A DNA stretch of 64,000 bases from contig JANJTC010000005.1 in the NCBI GenBank assembly GCA_024711325.1, positions 1,330,172 to 1,394,171 of the forward strand. Direction: 5' to 3'. The translations under genes and the position numbers were made by a program. Of the stretch, positions 27,648 through 35,258 are shown piece by piece; position 1 is the first letter of the stretch, and each line of letters opens with the position of its first letter. This DNA comes from Bacteriovoracaceae bacterium (GTDB lineage: Bacteria > Bdellovibrionota > Bacteriovoracia > Bacteriovoracales > Bacteriovoracaceae). The notes beneath the pieces are model-generated. The model saw nothing but the letters and a program-made list of their open reading frames with translations. It was not told the origin of the DNA and searched no databases.

Positions 27648-27686
27648 AAATCCTCCAGGATTGAATATGCTTTATGAAACTAGATA

Positions 27687-27714
27687 ACTATAGGATTAAC
27701 TATTTTTTGCTTAA
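27687..27714 (-). promoter_or_regulatory. Candidate sigma70-type promoter of the SWIB gene
   Basis: On the minus strand TTAAGC (27709-27714) and TATAGT (27687-27692) are separated by 16 bases, about 40 bases upstream of the start codon. The -10 match is good and the -35 match is poor. The only support is position and sequence. Confidence 0.35.
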
Positions 27715-27859
27715 GATCAAACTAAAACATTCTTTTGTATTAAAAGGGTAAAAAGTAATCATGGGGAGTCTTCTTGGAAGGTAGGTTCAAAAGATTTTAA
27801 ACCCGCATTTAGGAGTACCCTTATTTACTTCTTCCCCCGTAAAAGCCTATAATTTTCGC

Positions 27860-28915
27860 ATGCATATCCTCTTAGTCCGCTTCTCCAGCATGGGAGATGT
27901 AGTTCTTCAGACCGCAACTATAAACTGGCTTCGTTCCCTCTTGGGGAAGGAGGCACGCTTTTCCTTTGTGACCTCTAAAGAGTTCTCTTCTCTCCTTGAT
28001 ACCCACCCGGAAGTCAGTCATGTCATCAGTTTTGATCGTCGGAAAGGGGAGAAATGGGCGGAGCTGGTCAGTAAGATCGAGGAACTGGATAACCGAGAGC
28101 CGATTGATCTTATTCTGGATCTGCATGCAACTCTGCGCTCTTTTCGTTTAAAGTTGTCCTTTTGGACGATCCCGTCTTTAACGGTGGATAAGCGTCGTTG
28201 GGAGAGGTTTTTCCTGACGAAAATCAAATGCGTGAGGTTGAAACGGCTTTTTGATAAGAAGTTTTTTGGGCTTGAACCCCAGGTTGAGCGCATTTTGAAA
28301 GATTTCGAAAGCATCTTTATGGATATTCGGGCCAAAAGAAGGACTGTGGACTTTCGGCATGGACCTCATGAAGAGATGACCTCGTTATCAGAATTACCGG
28401 TTTATCCGATTCCTGGCCCTTATATAGTGCTGGCACCCTCGGCTTCGTTTCTTTATAAACGCTGGCCTGTGGGATATTTTGTGGAGCTCGCCCAGAAGCT
28501 TTTAAGTGAGACAGATTTTCATTTGGTGGTTCTGGCAGGCCCGGATGATAAGTTTTGTGAAGCTTTTAGTGGGATCACTTCCGGGCGATTTCATAATCTT
28601 CAAGGGAGAACCTCCTTGAAGGAAAGCATGAGCATTCTGGCCCATGCCAGGATTTGCATTGGAAACGATTCCGGGATGAATCACATTGCCGAAGCCTATG
28701 GGGTGCCTTGCCTCACGATCTTTGGGCCTACAGATCCACGTTTTGGTTTTGCGCCCCATGGATCAAAATCCCGCTATTTATCTAAAGAGATGTTTTGCAA
28801 GCCTTGTTCGACTACGGGGAAGACCCCATGTTATCGGGACCGGCACTACTGCATGGAAGAGATTTCCGTGGATGAAGTGCGGAAGGTCACCCACGAGATA
28901 TTAGGATCATTATGA
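27860..28915 (+). CDS. Glycosyltransferase family 9 (heptosyltransferase-like)
   Basis: 351 residues. It would transfer heptose or a related sugar from an ADP-sugar to lipopolysaccharide core. The N-terminus ILLVRFSSMGDVVLQTATINWLR and the C-terminal nucleotide-binding segment CIGNDSGMNHIAEAYGVPCLTIFGPTDPR are diagnostic of GT9. Two CxxC-like Cys near the end (KPCSTTGKTPCYRDRHYC) are seen in many bacterial GT9 proteins. It overlaps the next gene by four bases. The acceptor sugar is not decidable. Confidence 0.92.
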   Translation: MHILLVRFSSMGDVVLQTATINWLRSLLGKEARFSFVTSKEFSSLLDTHPEVSHVISFDRRKGEKWAELVSKIEELDNREPIDLILDLHATLRSFRLKLSFWTIPSLTVDKRRWERFFLTKIKCVRLKRLFDKKFFGLEPQVERILKDFESIFMDIRAKRRTVDFRHGPHEEMTSLSELPVYPIPGPYIVLAPSASFLYKRWPVGYFVELAQKLLSETDFHLVVLAGPDDKFCEAFSGITSGRFHNLQGRTSLKESMSILAHARICIGNDSGMNHIAEAYGVPCLTIFGPTDPRFGFAPHGSKSRYLSKEMFCKPCSTTGKTPCYRDRHYCMEEISVDEVRKVTHEILGSL

Positions 28916-30174
28916 GAGCGTTAGTATTCATTGTTTTTTGGTTTTTGTATTTCCCACTTCTGCGCTTACTGTGCCTGATCCTTTTTTGGAATACAAAGGT
29001 CATAGAGCGCAGGCGTTTTGAGAAACGGAACAAATTTGAGGCCCGTGCCCATTCCTTTAAAGAGAAGGGGATTGTGGCAGATCTGTGTTTTGAATTTTCC
29101 TCGGAAGGGGAGTATCAGCAAGTGGCCCCCTTAATTGAAGATAATCTTAAGGCCGGAAAGAAAGTAGAATTGGTGTTCTTCTCACCCAGTGTTGAGAAGG
29201 CGATCATGAAACTTGCTGCCCAGTATCCTACTCAAGTCCGTTATCTTCGATATCCTTTTATCAGGCTTTTTCCTTTTATTGAAAGGCGCTCATTTACTCA
29301 CTGGGTGACAGCTAAAACCCTGATCTTGGTTCGCTATGATCTTTTTCCAGAATTCCTTTTATGGTCCATGAAAAAAGACCATCAGCTCAGGATGGTATGG
29401 GTGACTTTTAAAAAAGAAAGGTCAAAGGGTAAAGGTCCCTCTTTTTGGAAAAAATTATTCTTGAAAAATGCCCAGGGAATTGTCTACGCTAGCGCTCTGG
29501 ACGCTTTAGAAGGATCAAAGCTTGGTTTCTCAGGACCTGAGTCCGATTTTAGAATTGAGCAAATTAAGCGGCGGATGGAAAAGAAAGAGGATAAGTTCCA
29601 GGTTCTTTTTCCTTTGTATCAGGATTTCAAGAAGCATCTGGCCTCCTATGAAGTGGGTAAGACCATCATTATGGGGAATGCCTGGCCCAGCGATTTATTT
29701 CTTTTAAGAGACCTTCCTAAAGATGTCTTAGTTGTGATTGTGCCTCATCAGCTAAGTGATGAAATTCTGAATTTATTTCGAGAGGCCCTGGATGGTCTGG
29801 GTCGGGAAGTGTTTGAAATGAACTATCAGACTAAGACTTACCAAGAATCAAATACCATTTTGGTTAATAAAAAAGGCATCTTGTGCGAACTCTATTCGGA
29901 TTTTCCCCATGCTTATGTGGGTGGGGGCTTCGAGGGTAGCATTCATTCTGTGCTGGAGCCGTTGGTTGCTGGATCTTCCAGTCTGTCTTGTGGACCTTTT
30001 CACCACAGATCCACTGAGTACGATCTGGCCCTGGATTGTGGCAGAATCTCCGAGGTGAATACTCCGGAACAGTTCACGGCCTGGTTGAATGAGCAAGGAA
30101 AGAAAGAAGATCATGCTAGAATGAAATCACTTATGAAAGGCTATGAATCTCTTCGGGAGTTTGTGACTTGTTAA
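28912..30174 (+). CDS. Divergent Kdo-transferase (WaaA)-like glycosyltransferase
   Basis: 420 residues. An N-terminal membrane helix (about 3-24) precedes a Rossmann domain whose FEFSSEGEYQQVAPLIEDNLKAG resembles the WaaA HAVSVGE..AAPLI segment. The C-terminal half contains AYVGGGFEGSIHSVLEPLVAGS, matching FVGGSL..GGHNPLEP of WaaA, but with the donor-site residues altered (SVLEP for NPLEP). It could be a Kdo transferase for an unusual lipid A or a related sugar-acid transferase. It overlaps the GT9 gene by four bases, which supports an LPS-core role. Confidence 0.65.
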   Translation: MRALVFIVFWFLYFPLLRLLCLILFWNTKVIERRRFEKRNKFEARAHSFKEKGIVADLCFEFSSEGEYQQVAPLIEDNLKAGKKVELVFFSPSVEKAIMKLAAQYPTQVRYLRYPFIRLFPFIERRSFTHWVTAKTLILVRYDLFPEFLLWSMKKDHQLRMVWVTFKKERSKGKGPSFWKKLFLKNAQGIVYASALDALEGSKLGFSGPESDFRIEQIKRRMEKKEDKFQVLFPLYQDFKKHLASYEVGKTIIMGNAWPSDLFLLRDLPKDVLVVIVPHQLSDEILNLFREALDGLGREVFEMNYQTKTYQESNTILVNKKGILCELYSDFPHAYVGGGFEGSIHSVLEPLVAGSSSLSCGPFHHRSTEYDLALDCGRISEVNTPEQFTAWLNEQGKKEDHARMKSLMKGYESLREFVTC

Positions 30175-31508
30175 AAAATCGTTATCAGGAAATTTTGGTG
30201 GGTGTAGGACTTATGTCTTTAGTTCGGGGAATTATTTCTCTTAAGCGCAATCGCTCTACTCTGTTAATCAATGATAAACGCTTTACAGTGGATAGTTATC
30301 CTGGTCTGTACCTCTCTGAACTTGAGATTTTGTCTTTAATCCGTCTTGGAAAAAAATACGAGATTCCTGAACTTCAGGATCTGCGGCAGTTTCTGGTTGA
30401 GGCCGACATTGATTTTGTCACCGATGAGAGAAGACTTCAGCTAGGTCAGAGTCCTCTGACGAATATTAAGGAAATGCTCAGGAAGTTCCCGGAGATTCTC
30501 GACGATAGCGATCTTGACCAGGTCTACTCTGAAAACGAAGAAGATTTCAATCAGAACTTTATTTCTGAGCTGACCCGTTTTGAAAATCAGGTCTATGAAT
30601 CGAGCATGAAACCTAAAGGTCAGCATTTTGAACTTCAAGGCAGTAAATGGCTCAAAACTATCTACACCCGGTTTGGTGAACTCTTAAATCAGGAGTATCA
30701 ACAGTCAAAGGGGCTTAAGTTTTCCAGTTTGCTTCATCTATTGGGTTTATCGGCCGAAGAAAAACTTAAGACAGGTCTGTCCGCTTCGGAGGTTCCTTAT
30801 TATTTTTTCAGGACTTTCTCACCTATCTATCGTTTACAAGACTTCTTTTTGGCCACTCAATTAAAGCGCCGTTTAGTGCTTTTAGGGGGGGATTATAAGG
30901 AGAGTTCTGTGCAGTTTTGGCAATTGCATGAAAATAAATTTGAAAACCTGCTGCTGGCAAGTTTTGAAGGTGTGGTATCGGGAGAGAGAGTGCTTTTCTT
31001 TTCTCACTTACCGGAAGATGTTCCCTTTGGAATTAGATCCCCTTATCGTTTATTCAGAAAAACTCAGGTGAGTCCGGTTAGAAGAAGTGCGGCCCCTTTT
31101 CCTCCTTTGAACTTAACTTACTTTACCGACAGTCACCTTTTAGGTTCCGAACGACCTTACCGGGTTTTGGCCCGAGGAAATGACTTTTCTTATTACCACT
31201 GGCCTTATCCGGAACTTCCAGGCTCTAAACCCGGCTTTTATGAAAGAGATTTGAAAGAGGCCTTCGAGCAGGACGCTTCAAGACTACCTTTTCAAAGTGG
31301 ACCTGTGGAATCAACCCCTTCTGAAAGTGTTACTTTGGATCTTCGGTCGGTTAAAACAGAGCGCAAACAATTGATCCCGGCCCTCCAGCGGCTGCCGATA
31401 GATATTGCCGTTCAAGATCAATCAATTCAAGGGTTTGAGTACTGGGGACCATTCAGGTACCAATCCCTGGGATTTTTGGCCCTGTCTTATGGAATTGAGG
31501 AAGTTTAG
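30168..31508 (+). CDS. Rossmann-like protein of unknown function
   Basis: 446 residues from a TTG start with CGGGAG eight bases upstream, overlapping the previous stop. The first ~40 residues (EILVGVGLMSLVRGIISLKR, then TLLIND) have the strand-GxGxxx-helix-strand-Asp pattern of a dinucleotide-binding fold. The rest is not recognisable: an acidic helical middle, then ERPYRVLARGNDFSYYHWPYPELP and a C-terminal FEYWGPFRYQSLGFLALSYGI, which could be a FAD-protein closing segment. A flavin or NAD-binding protein is a weak inference. It shares the operon with the sugar transferases and the pilin-like gene. Confidence 0.6.
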   Translation: MLKNRYQEILVGVGLMSLVRGIISLKRNRSTLLINDKRFTVDSYPGLYLSELEILSLIRLGKKYEIPELQDLRQFLVEADIDFVTDERRLQLGQSPLTNIKEMLRKFPEILDDSDLDQVYSENEEDFNQNFISELTRFENQVYESSMKPKGQHFELQGSKWLKTIYTRFGELLNQEYQQSKGLKFSSLLHLLGLSAEEKLKTGLSASEVPYYFFRTFSPIYRLQDFFLATQLKRRLVLLGGDYKESSVQFWQLHENKFENLLLASFEGVVSGERVLFFSHLPEDVPFGIRSPYRLFRKTQVSPVRRSAAPFPPLNLTYFTDSHLLGSERPYRVLARGNDFSYYHWPYPELPGSKPGFYERDLKEAFEQDASRLPFQSGPVESTPSESVTLDLRSVKTERKQLIPALQRLPIDIAVQDQSIQGFEYWGPFRYQSLGFLALSYGIEEV

Positions 31509-31522
31509 GTTATAATAGACCT

Positions 31523-31756
31523 ATGATCCGTCGATTTTTCAAATCTGAACTAGGGCAAACCTCTACTGAATACCTGCTTATTATTGCGGTGGCAGTCTCT
31601 TTTGGGCTCACTTTCATGAAGAAAATGGACGAGTGGGTGATCCGAAATCCTAATGGAATGATCGGTAAACCATTGAAAGAATTCAAGAATAAGCTTGATC
31701 AGGATCCTACAGGGCGTTTTCGTTACTACCGCAGTATGGGCCCAGTAGCTAGATAA
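31523..31756 (+). CDS. Small prepilin-like protein with class III (QxSxEY) signal
   Basis: 77 residues. The N-terminus reads FKSELGQTSTEYLLIIAVAV: a short basic leader, then Gly-Gln-x-Ser-x-Glu-Tyr-Leu and a hydrophobic helix. This is the pattern of Flp-type and archaeal class III prepilins, cut after the Gly by an FppA/TadV-like peptidase. The C-terminal 40 residues are basic and Gly/Pro-rich. No other tad genes are nearby. It starts 14 bases after the preceding gene and is probably co-transcribed. Confidence 0.65.
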   Translation: MIRRFFKSELGQTSTEYLLIIAVAVSFGLTFMKKMDEWVIRNPNGMIGKPLKEFKNKLDQDPTGRFRYYRSMGPVAR

Positions 31757-31870
31757 TCATTTTTTTGACAGTCTGTGTAAAAAGTACTCTCCTCGCCAGT
31801 TTATGTTCCGCCGTATCGATAATTCCTTTAAAGTTGATGCAAATTGTCATTTCCTTTCGAGGAGGAGTGT

Positions 31871-33013
31871 ATGAAAAAAACAAACCTATTGGTTTTGGCG
31901 CTTTCTTTAAGTTTTGCCACTGCCTATGCCCAAACGGGTGAAGAACAAATTCTTAATTCGGCACCTATCAATGTTGATGGTTATCTTGCAGAAGAGAGAC
32001 CGGTCACTGATGGTGAGCTTGAACAAATCCGCTCTGAGCTTAATAAGCAGAAGACGGGAACTAAACTGAACAAGGAAAAAGCAAAAGACCTTGGGAAGTT
32101 AACTAATCAAACTGAAAAACTGATTGATAGTCAGGAAGAGTACATCGATCAAAAAATCGAATCGACTCAAGCGATTAAAGACTTCAACCAAAAGTATGAA
32201 GAGAATCAGAAAAAACTTAGATGTATTATGGAAGAGTCAGACTCAGCTGAGTGTGATCCTTTCAAAAATAAATATCGTAAGAATAAAAAAGTAGAAGTTG
32301 AACAGCAGATTCAGGTTCAACAGGCGGCACCGGTAGTTTCAACTGCTGAAGTTGCTCCTACGACTGGAACTGGTACTTTCGAGCAAATTAAGCTTCTTCC
32401 TTACGCTGGCGGAACTACTTACAGTGGTGAGACAGAAGAGCTTGAAGCAGAGATTGCTGCTGGTCTAAGACTTGAGTCAAATATCAATTCACGTTTAAGT
32501 CTTGGTATTGGTTTAAACTTTGCTCAGTTAAAAACAACTGATTTCGCTCATAACTTCTACGGAAATTATGGCGGTGGTTACTACAATACATATGGTGCCC
32601 AAGGACGTGAAATTCAATATAAGTCTATGGGTCTGGATCTTTACGGAAAGTTCTTCATCACTCAAGGTGAAAGATTCCGTCCTTACCTTGGCGCTGGTTT
32701 AGGTTATCAGAAGGCCAATATGAAGTACTCCAATAACGATTCTTATAATCCAATGGGTGCTCAATTTGGTGGAGAAGAGTTCGATTCTAGCCATGCCACT
32801 GGAACTGTTATGGCCGGTACTGAAATCATGATCTCTCGCGGTTTCGGTATCAATCTTGAACTTGCTTACTCAAGCGGTTTAGGAGAAATGGGTTCTGAGG
32901 ATGCTAAGAATCCTTATAATTCTCCAGACCAAAAGCGTCTTCAGGAACTAGGAAATGAAGTGATCAATTCAAGTGCTCTATCTATCTTTGCAGGTGCAGT
33001 GATAATTTTTTAA
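31871..33013 (+). CDS. Outer-membrane beta-barrel protein with N-terminal coiled coil
   Basis: 380 residues. The start at 31871 has an excellent AGGAGG six bases upstream and opens a Sec signal peptide cut after AYAQ. Residues about 40-125 are charged and helical (coiled coil, LGKLTNQTEKLIDSQEEYID). The last ~210 form an OmpA/OMP_b-brl-type barrel (SRLSLGIGLNFAQL, RFRPYLGAGLGYQKA, GFGINLELAYSSGLGEM) ending in a hydrophobic strand with terminal Phe, the BAM signal. Strong ribosome site and terminator suggest high expression. Confidence 0.85.
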   Translation: MKKTNLLVLALSLSFATAYAQTGEEQILNSAPINVDGYLAEERPVTDGELEQIRSELNKQKTGTKLNKEKAKDLGKLTNQTEKLIDSQEEYIDQKIESTQAIKDFNQKYEENQKKLRCIMEESDSAECDPFKNKYRKNKKVEVEQQIQVQQAAPVVSTAEVAPTTGTGTFEQIKLLPYAGGTTYSGETEELEAEIAAGLRLESNINSRLSLGIGLNFAQLKTTDFAHNFYGNYGGGYYNTYGAQGREIQYKSMGLDLYGKFFITQGERFRPYLGAGLGYQKANMKYSNNDSYNPMGAQFGGEEFDSSHATGTVMAGTEIMISRGFGINLELAYSSGLGEMGSEDAKNPYNSPDQKRLQELGNEVINSSALSIFAGAVIIF

Positions 33014-33041
33014 AATTCTCCTCCATCGATATCTCCCCTCG

Positions 33042-33075
33042 AAAAAGCCTCGGTACCCCCGAGGCTTTTTTTTTT
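33042..33075 (+). terminator. Intrinsic terminator of the beta-barrel gene
   Basis: AAAAAGCCTCGG (33042-33053) pairs with CCGAGGCTTTTT (33059-33070) around a TACCC loop, followed by more T residues. The T-run ends exactly where the left inverted repeat of the mobile element begins. Confidence 0.93.
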
Positions 33076-33100
33076 GGTTCCAACACACTTTTACGTAAGC
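33076..33100 (+). repeat. Left inverted repeat of the RAYT element
   Basis: 25 bases starting GGTTCCAACACAC and ending ACGTAAGC, containing the 8-bp palindrome TTACGTAA at 33091-33098. It is the exact reverse complement of 33832-33856. The base after it differs from its partner, so the repeat ends sharply. Confidence 0.95.
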
Positions 33101-33199
33101 GGCGTATCATTCTTTATTGAATTGTTTTTAGTTTAAGACCCGAATAGTTTTGAGTAGTAGTGATTCTGGGTCTAGATGTTTTCTTCTTTAGGAGAAAAT

Positions 33200-33841
33200 A
33201 TGCCTCGTAAACCAATTGTTCGCTCCAATCAGCATTACTACCATATCGTTGCTCGTTCCAATAACCAGGAATATTTCTATCTTCCATCCCAAGAAATCTG
33301 GCAGATGATGACCGCGAAATTAGGTGAGCTTCAAAAAAAGTTTGATCTTAAGATCGGTGCTTTTGTTCTCATGAATAACCACTTTCATTTACTCGTTTTG
33401 TCTCCGGAGGAGGATATTGACCGAGTGATGTATTTTTTTATGAAAGAACTCACTTTAAGCATTCAAAGAAGAACAAAGCGAATCAATAAAATTTTTGGGG
33501 GAAGGTATAAGGGGTGCATTATCGAACACCAAAATTATCTCATGAATGTTTTTAAGTATATTTATCGAAATCCAGTTGTTGCAGGGATTACGGAGAAGGC
33601 CGAAAACTATCCCTACAGTACGTTGTTCTATCAGTTAAATTCCATGACACAACCCTTTGAGCTAAGCCGGCCTTTTAACCGCGAAGTTGGATTGTTGTTA
33701 GAGTGGCTCAATGCTTCTTTTAGAGAAGATGAGGCCCAGAGTATCAAGACTGGGCTTAGGAAATCTGTCTTTGACTATAAGAAAGATCGCGCGACAGGAA
33801 GAGTGATTGGGCCCAACTTTTATAACGAGCTGCTTACGTAA
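33200..33841 (+). CDS. REP-associated tyrosine transposase (Y1_Tnp, HUH family)
   Basis: 213 residues from the ATG at 33200, which has AGGAG six bases upstream. It nicks and joins single-stranded DNA through a tyrosine. The HUH motif is His61-Phe-His63 in MNNHFHLLV, and the catalytic Tyr is probably Tyr120 in the typical segment KYIYRNPVVAGI. It appears intact with no frameshift. The last two codons and the stop lie inside the right inverted repeat, so gene and element end have co-evolved. It is not part of a neighbouring operon. Confidence 0.92.
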   Translation: MPRKPIVRSNQHYYHIVARSNNQEYFYLPSQEIWQMMTAKLGELQKKFDLKIGAFVLMNNHFHLLVLSPEEDIDRVMYFFMKELTLSIQRRTKRINKIFGGRYKGCIIEHQNYLMNVFKYIYRNPVVAGITEKAENYPYSTLFYQLNSMTQPFELSRPFNREVGLLLEWLNASFREDEAQSIKTGLRKSVFDYKKDRATGRVIGPNFYNELLT

Positions 33842-33856
33842 AAGTGTGTTGGAACC
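33832..33856 (-). repeat. Right inverted repeat of the RAYT element
   Basis: Exact reverse complement of 33076-33100. It contains the transposase stop codon TAA at 33839-33841. It is followed by TTTT, as the left repeat is preceded by TTTT. Confidence 0.95.
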
Positions 33857-33957
33857 TTTTAACCTGACTGATTTGCTTTTGTCTTAATCTATCTTGTGAT
33901 CTGAACTAAAATATTCCCAGATATTTACTCTATTTTCCCTTTGAAAAGGACTTCATA

Positions 33958-35247
33958 ATGAAACCAGTTTATCTCGTTGATGGTAAGCGCACTCCGCAAG
34001 TTAAGGCCGGTGCTGAATTAAAAGAAATCGCCGCTCCCTATTTAGGTCACTACCTCATTCGCCATTTGGTCGATAAATATGCACTTCCGCTCGATCAAAT
34101 TGATGAAGTGATTGTAGGAAACACAGGCACACCTGCCAAATATCCAAACGTCGGAAGAATTATTGCTCTTGAGGCAGGTCTTCATAAAAAAACTTCTGGT
34201 TACTCCGTTCATAGAAATTGTGCTTCTGGTATGGAGGCGATCTCTCAGGCCTATGACAAAATTTCTTCCGGTAGAAATCATCTGATCTTTGCTGGAGGTG
34301 TTGAGAACATGTCTCAGATGCCCCTTATGTACAACAAGTTCATGACGGATTTTTTTCTGGAACTGATGAAAGCGAAAAGTCCTGCCCAGAAATTAAAAGT
34401 CTTCTCATCTTTTCGTCCGCATTTCCTGGCGCCGGTCATTGCAATCGAGCAAGGACTGACTGATCCTTTCTGTGGAAAAAACATGGGACAAACCGCCGAG
34501 ACCCTGGCCCGGGAATTAGGTATCTCGCGTCTTGAGCAGGATGAATTTGCCAATCTCTCTCACCATAAAACCGCAGCTGCTACCAAAGAAGGTAAATTCC
34601 GGGAAGAAATTCTTCCTATCACGGCCGGAGCTAAGCTTGATAAAATGATTGCCGATGATATTGGCTTCAGAGCGAACTCCACGGTTGAAGGTTTGGGAAA
34701 ACTTAAACCCTATTTTGAAAGAGAAACCGGAACAGTGACTGTTGGTAATGCTTGTCCGATTACTGATGGTGGTTCAATGTGGTTACTGGCCTCAGAAGAA
34801 GCTGTTAAAAAATATAACTTAGAGCCAATGGCCCGTATGGTGGATTATCACTTCCACGGTCTTGAGCCTGAAAGAATGGGTCTGGGTCCGGTTATGGCCA
34901 CTCATGGAGTCTTAAAGCGTACAGGACTTAAGATGGCACAAATGGATTTGTTTGAACTAAATGAAGCTTTTGCGGCCCAGGTTCTGGGTTGTCAAAAAGT
35001 CATGCGTGATAAAACCCTTTCTGCCAAATGGGGAATTGATGAAGTCATTGGAGACATTCCACTGGAAAAACTAAATGTTAACGGTGGTGGGATTGCTCTT
35101 GGTCATCCAGTTGGATCTACCGGTTCACGTTTAGTGGTGACTCTTGCCCATGAACTTAAGCGTCGTCGTCAAAAGTATGGTCTGGCCACACTTTGTATTG
35201 GTGGCGGTCAAGGTGGAGCAGTTATTATCGAGAACCTTAAAGTATAA
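33958..35247 (+). CDS. fadI: Acetyl-CoA acyltransferase (3-ketoacyl-CoA thiolase)
   Basis: 429 residues. It performs the thiolytic last step of fatty-acid beta-oxidation. The acyl-accepting Cys88 lies in HRNCASGMEAI. The His motif NGGGIALGHPVGSTGSR and the second Cys in CIGGGQGGA complete the active site. Length fits FadI-type thiolases (about 430) better than the shorter FadA. The multifunctional alpha subunit follows 11 bases downstream, the usual pair. An AAAGGA motif precedes the start. Confidence 0.93.
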   Translation: MKPVYLVDGKRTPQVKAGAELKEIAAPYLGHYLIRHLVDKYALPLDQIDEVIVGNTGTPAKYPNVGRIIALEAGLHKKTSGYSVHRNCASGMEAISQAYDKISSGRNHLIFAGGVENMSQMPLMYNKFMTDFFLELMKAKSPAQKLKVFSSFRPHFLAPVIAIEQGLTDPFCGKNMGQTAETLARELGISRLEQDEFANLSHHKTAAATKEGKFREEILPITAGAKLDKMIADDIGFRANSTVEGLGKLKPYFERETGTVTVGNACPITDGGSMWLLASEEAVKKYNLEPMARMVDYHFHGLEPERMGLGPVMATHGVLKRTGLKMAQMDLFELNEAFAAQVLGCQKVMRDKTLSAKWGIDEVIGDIPLEKLNVNGGGIALGHPVGSTGSRLVVTLAHELKRRRQKYGLATLCIGGGQGGAVIIENLKV

Positions 35248-35258
35248 GCGGAGTTCAT

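Larger units (their letters stand above)
33076..33856 (+). mobile_element. RAYT-type element bounded by perfect 25-bp inverted repeats
   Basis: A 781-bp unit. Identical inverted 25-mers at 33076-33100 and 33832-33856 enclose a single Y1-type transposase gene. TTTT lies outside both ends. The left end directly abuts the T-tract of an intrinsic terminator. Classical IS200/IS605 elements use subterminal hairpins, not long terminal inverted repeats, and RAYTs are usually bordered by short REP hairpins; this arrangement could be a REP-like pair in opposite orientation. Confidence 0.8.

Noticed and set aside
27430-27660. Short tandem repeats that could look like a CRISPR or satellite
   Set aside because: The repeats are in-frame Lys/Ala codons of the histone-like N-terminus (AAGAAAGC-type units), with no spacers.
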